A stretch of DNA of 48,405 bases, taken from positions 1 to 48,405 of the forward strand of contig JAFGNN010000011.1 in assembly GCA_016926955.1 (NCBI GenBank), given 5' to 3'. The position numbers and the translations under genes are program-made. The number at the start of each line of letters is the position of its first letter. The stretch's first letter is position 1. Under the pieces are notes generated by a model that made no database searches, was not told the origin of the DNA, and was given only the letters and a program-made list of their open reading frames with translations. This document shows positions 47,097 through 48,405 of the stretch, piece by piece. This stretch comes from Spirochaetales bacterium. Its GTDB lineage: Bacteria; Spirochaetota; Spirochaetia; Treponematales; UBA12059.

Positions 47097-48026
47097 TCAG
47101 TCGGTGAAGTCGCCGAGGAAGACCACCTCGGGCTCGAGTTTGAAGCCGAAGGCCTCGAGGGCGGCGGCGCGCGCGGAGTCGACCAGGGCCTTCATGTCGG
47201 CGGCGCGGGCGGAACCGAGGTTCACGAAGATGTTCGCGTGTTTCTCGGATACGGCAGCGTCGCCGATCCGCCGGCCGCGGAAGCCGAGTTCGTCGAGGAT
47301 TTTTCCCGAGGGTCGGCCGAAGCCGCGGTCGTTCTTGAACATGGAGCCGGCGCACGGGTGGTCGAAATGTCCCTTGGCGCGACGGTCGGCCTCGAGTTCG
47401 CGGGCGCGGGCCTTGAGAGCCGCGGCGTCGCCGGGCTCGAGCCGGAACGAGGCGCCGAGCACTATGGAACCATCATGCTCGCCGCCGCCCATGAAAGGCG
47501 TGCGCTTGTAGGCCCACGCGCCGCGCTCGATCGCATCCTCGCGGAGCGAGCCATCCCGATCGAGGCGGCGCACGGCAGACAGGACGTCGGCGAATTCCCG
47601 GTCGTAGCAGCGCGCGTTCATGTAGACCGCGCCGCCGACCGAGCCTGGCAGGCCCGCCGCGAAATCGAGCCCCGCCAGGGACGCGTCGATGGTCGCGGCC
47701 ACGAGCTCCGTGACGCGCGCTCCGGCGCCCGCGCGGACGACCGGGCCGTCGCGTTCGATCGAGGCGAGGGCGCGCGTCGTGACGACGACGCCGCGGAAGC
47801 CCGAATCGGATGCGAGCACGTTCGCCCCGCCTCCGAGGACGACCCAGGGCAGCCCGGACGCGCGCAGCGCCGCGACCAGGGCCGACATCGCCGCTTCGGT
47901 CCGCGGCTCGACCCAGGCGTCCGCCGGACCGCCGATGCGGAAGGTGGTGTGGGCGGAAAGAGGCTCGTCGAAGGCGAGCCTCGCGTCGATATTGATTTTC
48001 TCGAGGAATTCCCGTACCGTTGCCAT
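47097..48026 (-). CDS. murB: UDP-N-acetylenolpyruvoylglucosamine reductase
   Basis: 309 residues. It reduces enolpyruvyl-UDP-GlcNAc to UDP-MurNAc with NADPH and FAD, the second step of peptidoglycan precursor synthesis. Visible: SAHTTFRIGGPAD, VLGGGANVLASDSGF (FAD), GLPGSVGGAVYMNARCYDRE, YKRTPFM, catalytic GSMFKND (Ser), and a late Glu in EPEVVFLGDF. ATG 48026; longer forms to 48071 are unlikely because a TATGCT box lies 10 bp upstream of this ATG. It diverges from cysS. Confidence 0.95.
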   Translation of the reverse strand: MATVREFLEKINIDARLAFDEPLSAHTTFRIGGPADAWVEPRTEAAMSALVAALRASGLPWVVLGGGANVLASDSGFRGVVVTTRALASIERDGPVVRAGAGARVTELVAATIDASLAGLDFAAGLPGSVGGAVYMNARCYDREFADVLSAVRRLDRDGSLREDAIERGAWAYKRTPFMGGGEHDGSIVLGASFRLEPGDAAALKARARELEADRRAKGHFDHPCAGSMFKNDRGFGRPSGKILDELGFRGRRIGDAAVSEKHANIFVNLGSARAADMKALVDSARAAALEAFGFKLEPEVVFLGDFTD

Positions 48027-48036
48027 GGCGTCCGCG

Positions 48037-48042
48037 AGCATA
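48037..48042 (-). promoter_or_regulatory. -10 box for murB
   Basis: Minus strand TATGCT, ending 10 bases before the ATG. It leaves little or no leader, so the mRNA may be nearly leaderless. Confidence 0.4.
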
Positions 48043-48088
48043 GCCCGAAGTCCGCGCGCGCCGCAACGCATCGTCCACCGGAGGCCAA

Positions 48089-48405
48089 ATGCCGCTCAGG
48101 CTGTTCAACACCCTCGGGCGCGAGCTCCAGGAGTTCCGCCCCCTCGTTCCCGGCAAGGTCGGTCTCTACGGCTGCGGCCCCACCGTGTACAAATACGCCC
48201 ATCTGGGCAACATGCGGCCCTACGTCGTCCATGACGTGCTGGTCCGCTTCCTCCGCTCGCTCGGCTACGAGGTGACCCACGTCATGAACGTGACGGACGT
48301 CGGCCACCTTTCGGACGACGCCGACGAGGGCGAAGACAAGATGGTCAAGAGCGCGGAGGAACGGGGAAAGAGCGTCCTCGAGATCGCCGCTTTTTACACC
48401 GAAGC
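48089..48405 (+). CDS. cysS: Cysteinyl-tRNA synthetase, N-terminal part (cut by window end)
   Basis: Only the first 105 codons are in the window. Cys29 in YGCGPTVYKYAHLGNMRPY is the zinc ligand and HLGN is the class I HIGH-type ATP motif; HVMNVTDVGHL follows. The remaining catalytic and anticodon domains lie beyond the right edge. ATG 48089 with GGAGG 4 nt upstream. It diverges from murB across 62 bp. Confidence 0.96.
   Translation, partial: MPLRLFNTLGRELQEFRPLVPGKVGLYGCGPTVYKYAHLGNMRPYVVHDVLVRFLRSLGYEVTHVMNVTDVGHLSDDADEGEDKMVKSAEERGKSVLEIAAFYTE

Noticed and set aside
1-48405. tRNA, rRNA and insertion-sequence transposase genes
   Set aside because: I looked for tRNA-like and rRNA signatures and for transposase motifs and saw none; a tRNAscan or IS search would be decisive.

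Overview
The window is a very GC-rich bacterial chromosome segment with dense coding and many start/stop overlaps. It has no rRNA, tRNA, CRISPR array or recognisable transposase. Several proteins recall spirochaetes: a very long GH13-type amylase-like protein, an outer-membrane barrel with FlgD-type Ig repeats and an OmpA domain, a secreted NCSGF cysteine-peptidase-like protein, and a conserved secreted protein next to it. I therefore infer a high-GC relative of Treponema/Spirochaeta. This rests on remembered family resemblance, not on a search. Many promoters share a TATACT-like -10 box, often with a TTGACC/TTTACA-like -35 box 16-18 bp upstream, and start codons are often GTG or TTG.

Layout. 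1-3.5 kb: a YjjW-type glycyl-radical activase, a small inverted-repeat element, a MocR regulator and a divergent nitroreductase. 3.6-10.2 kb: a co-directional run with several 4-base ATGA/GTGA junctions (S51 peptidase, YgbA-type protein with an odd N-terminus, YgeY-like M20 hydrolase, an unknown protein, a membrane protein, DinB, Nudix, two tandem Pr6Pr membrane proteins, Nudix). 10.2-15.9 kb: a gene remnant, marR-hsmA, an MFS exporter behind four 21-bp repeats, a methyltransferase, an exported hydrolase and a radical SAM protein. 16-24.8 kb: two overlapping lipoproteins, a flavin reductase overlapping the giant GH13 protein, a lipoprotein hydrolase and a sensor kinase with a Cys-rich PAS domain. 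24.9-27.4 kb: TetR, lipA and a two-part lipoate ligase, ending in stacked hairpins shared with a convergent lytic transglycosylase. 28.3-29.2 kb: about 900 bp of palindromes and long direct and inverted repeats. 29.2-34.6 kb: HD protein, PAS-GAF-GGDEF cyclase, ffh, rpmB and a CorC/CNNM-type protein. 34.6-40 kb: a ZnuABC-like metal importer with an operator-like palindrome, then a large chemoreceptor. 40-48.4 kb: two divergent secreted proteins, the 1354-residue barrel/Ig/OmpA protein, a second copy of the inverted-repeat element, murB and the start of cysS.

How the genes fit together. The lip block can both synthesise and scavenge lipoate. The Znu-like operon takes up zinc or manganese under a probable metal-responsive repressor. 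The Nudix/DinB/YgbA run looks like a housekeeping or stress cluster whose joint role is unknown. ffh, rpmB, murB and cysS are core genes. The least explained parts are the 28.3-29.2 kb repeat region, the 194-196 bp element found in two copies 46 kb apart, and the 21-bp repeat array in front of the MFS gene.
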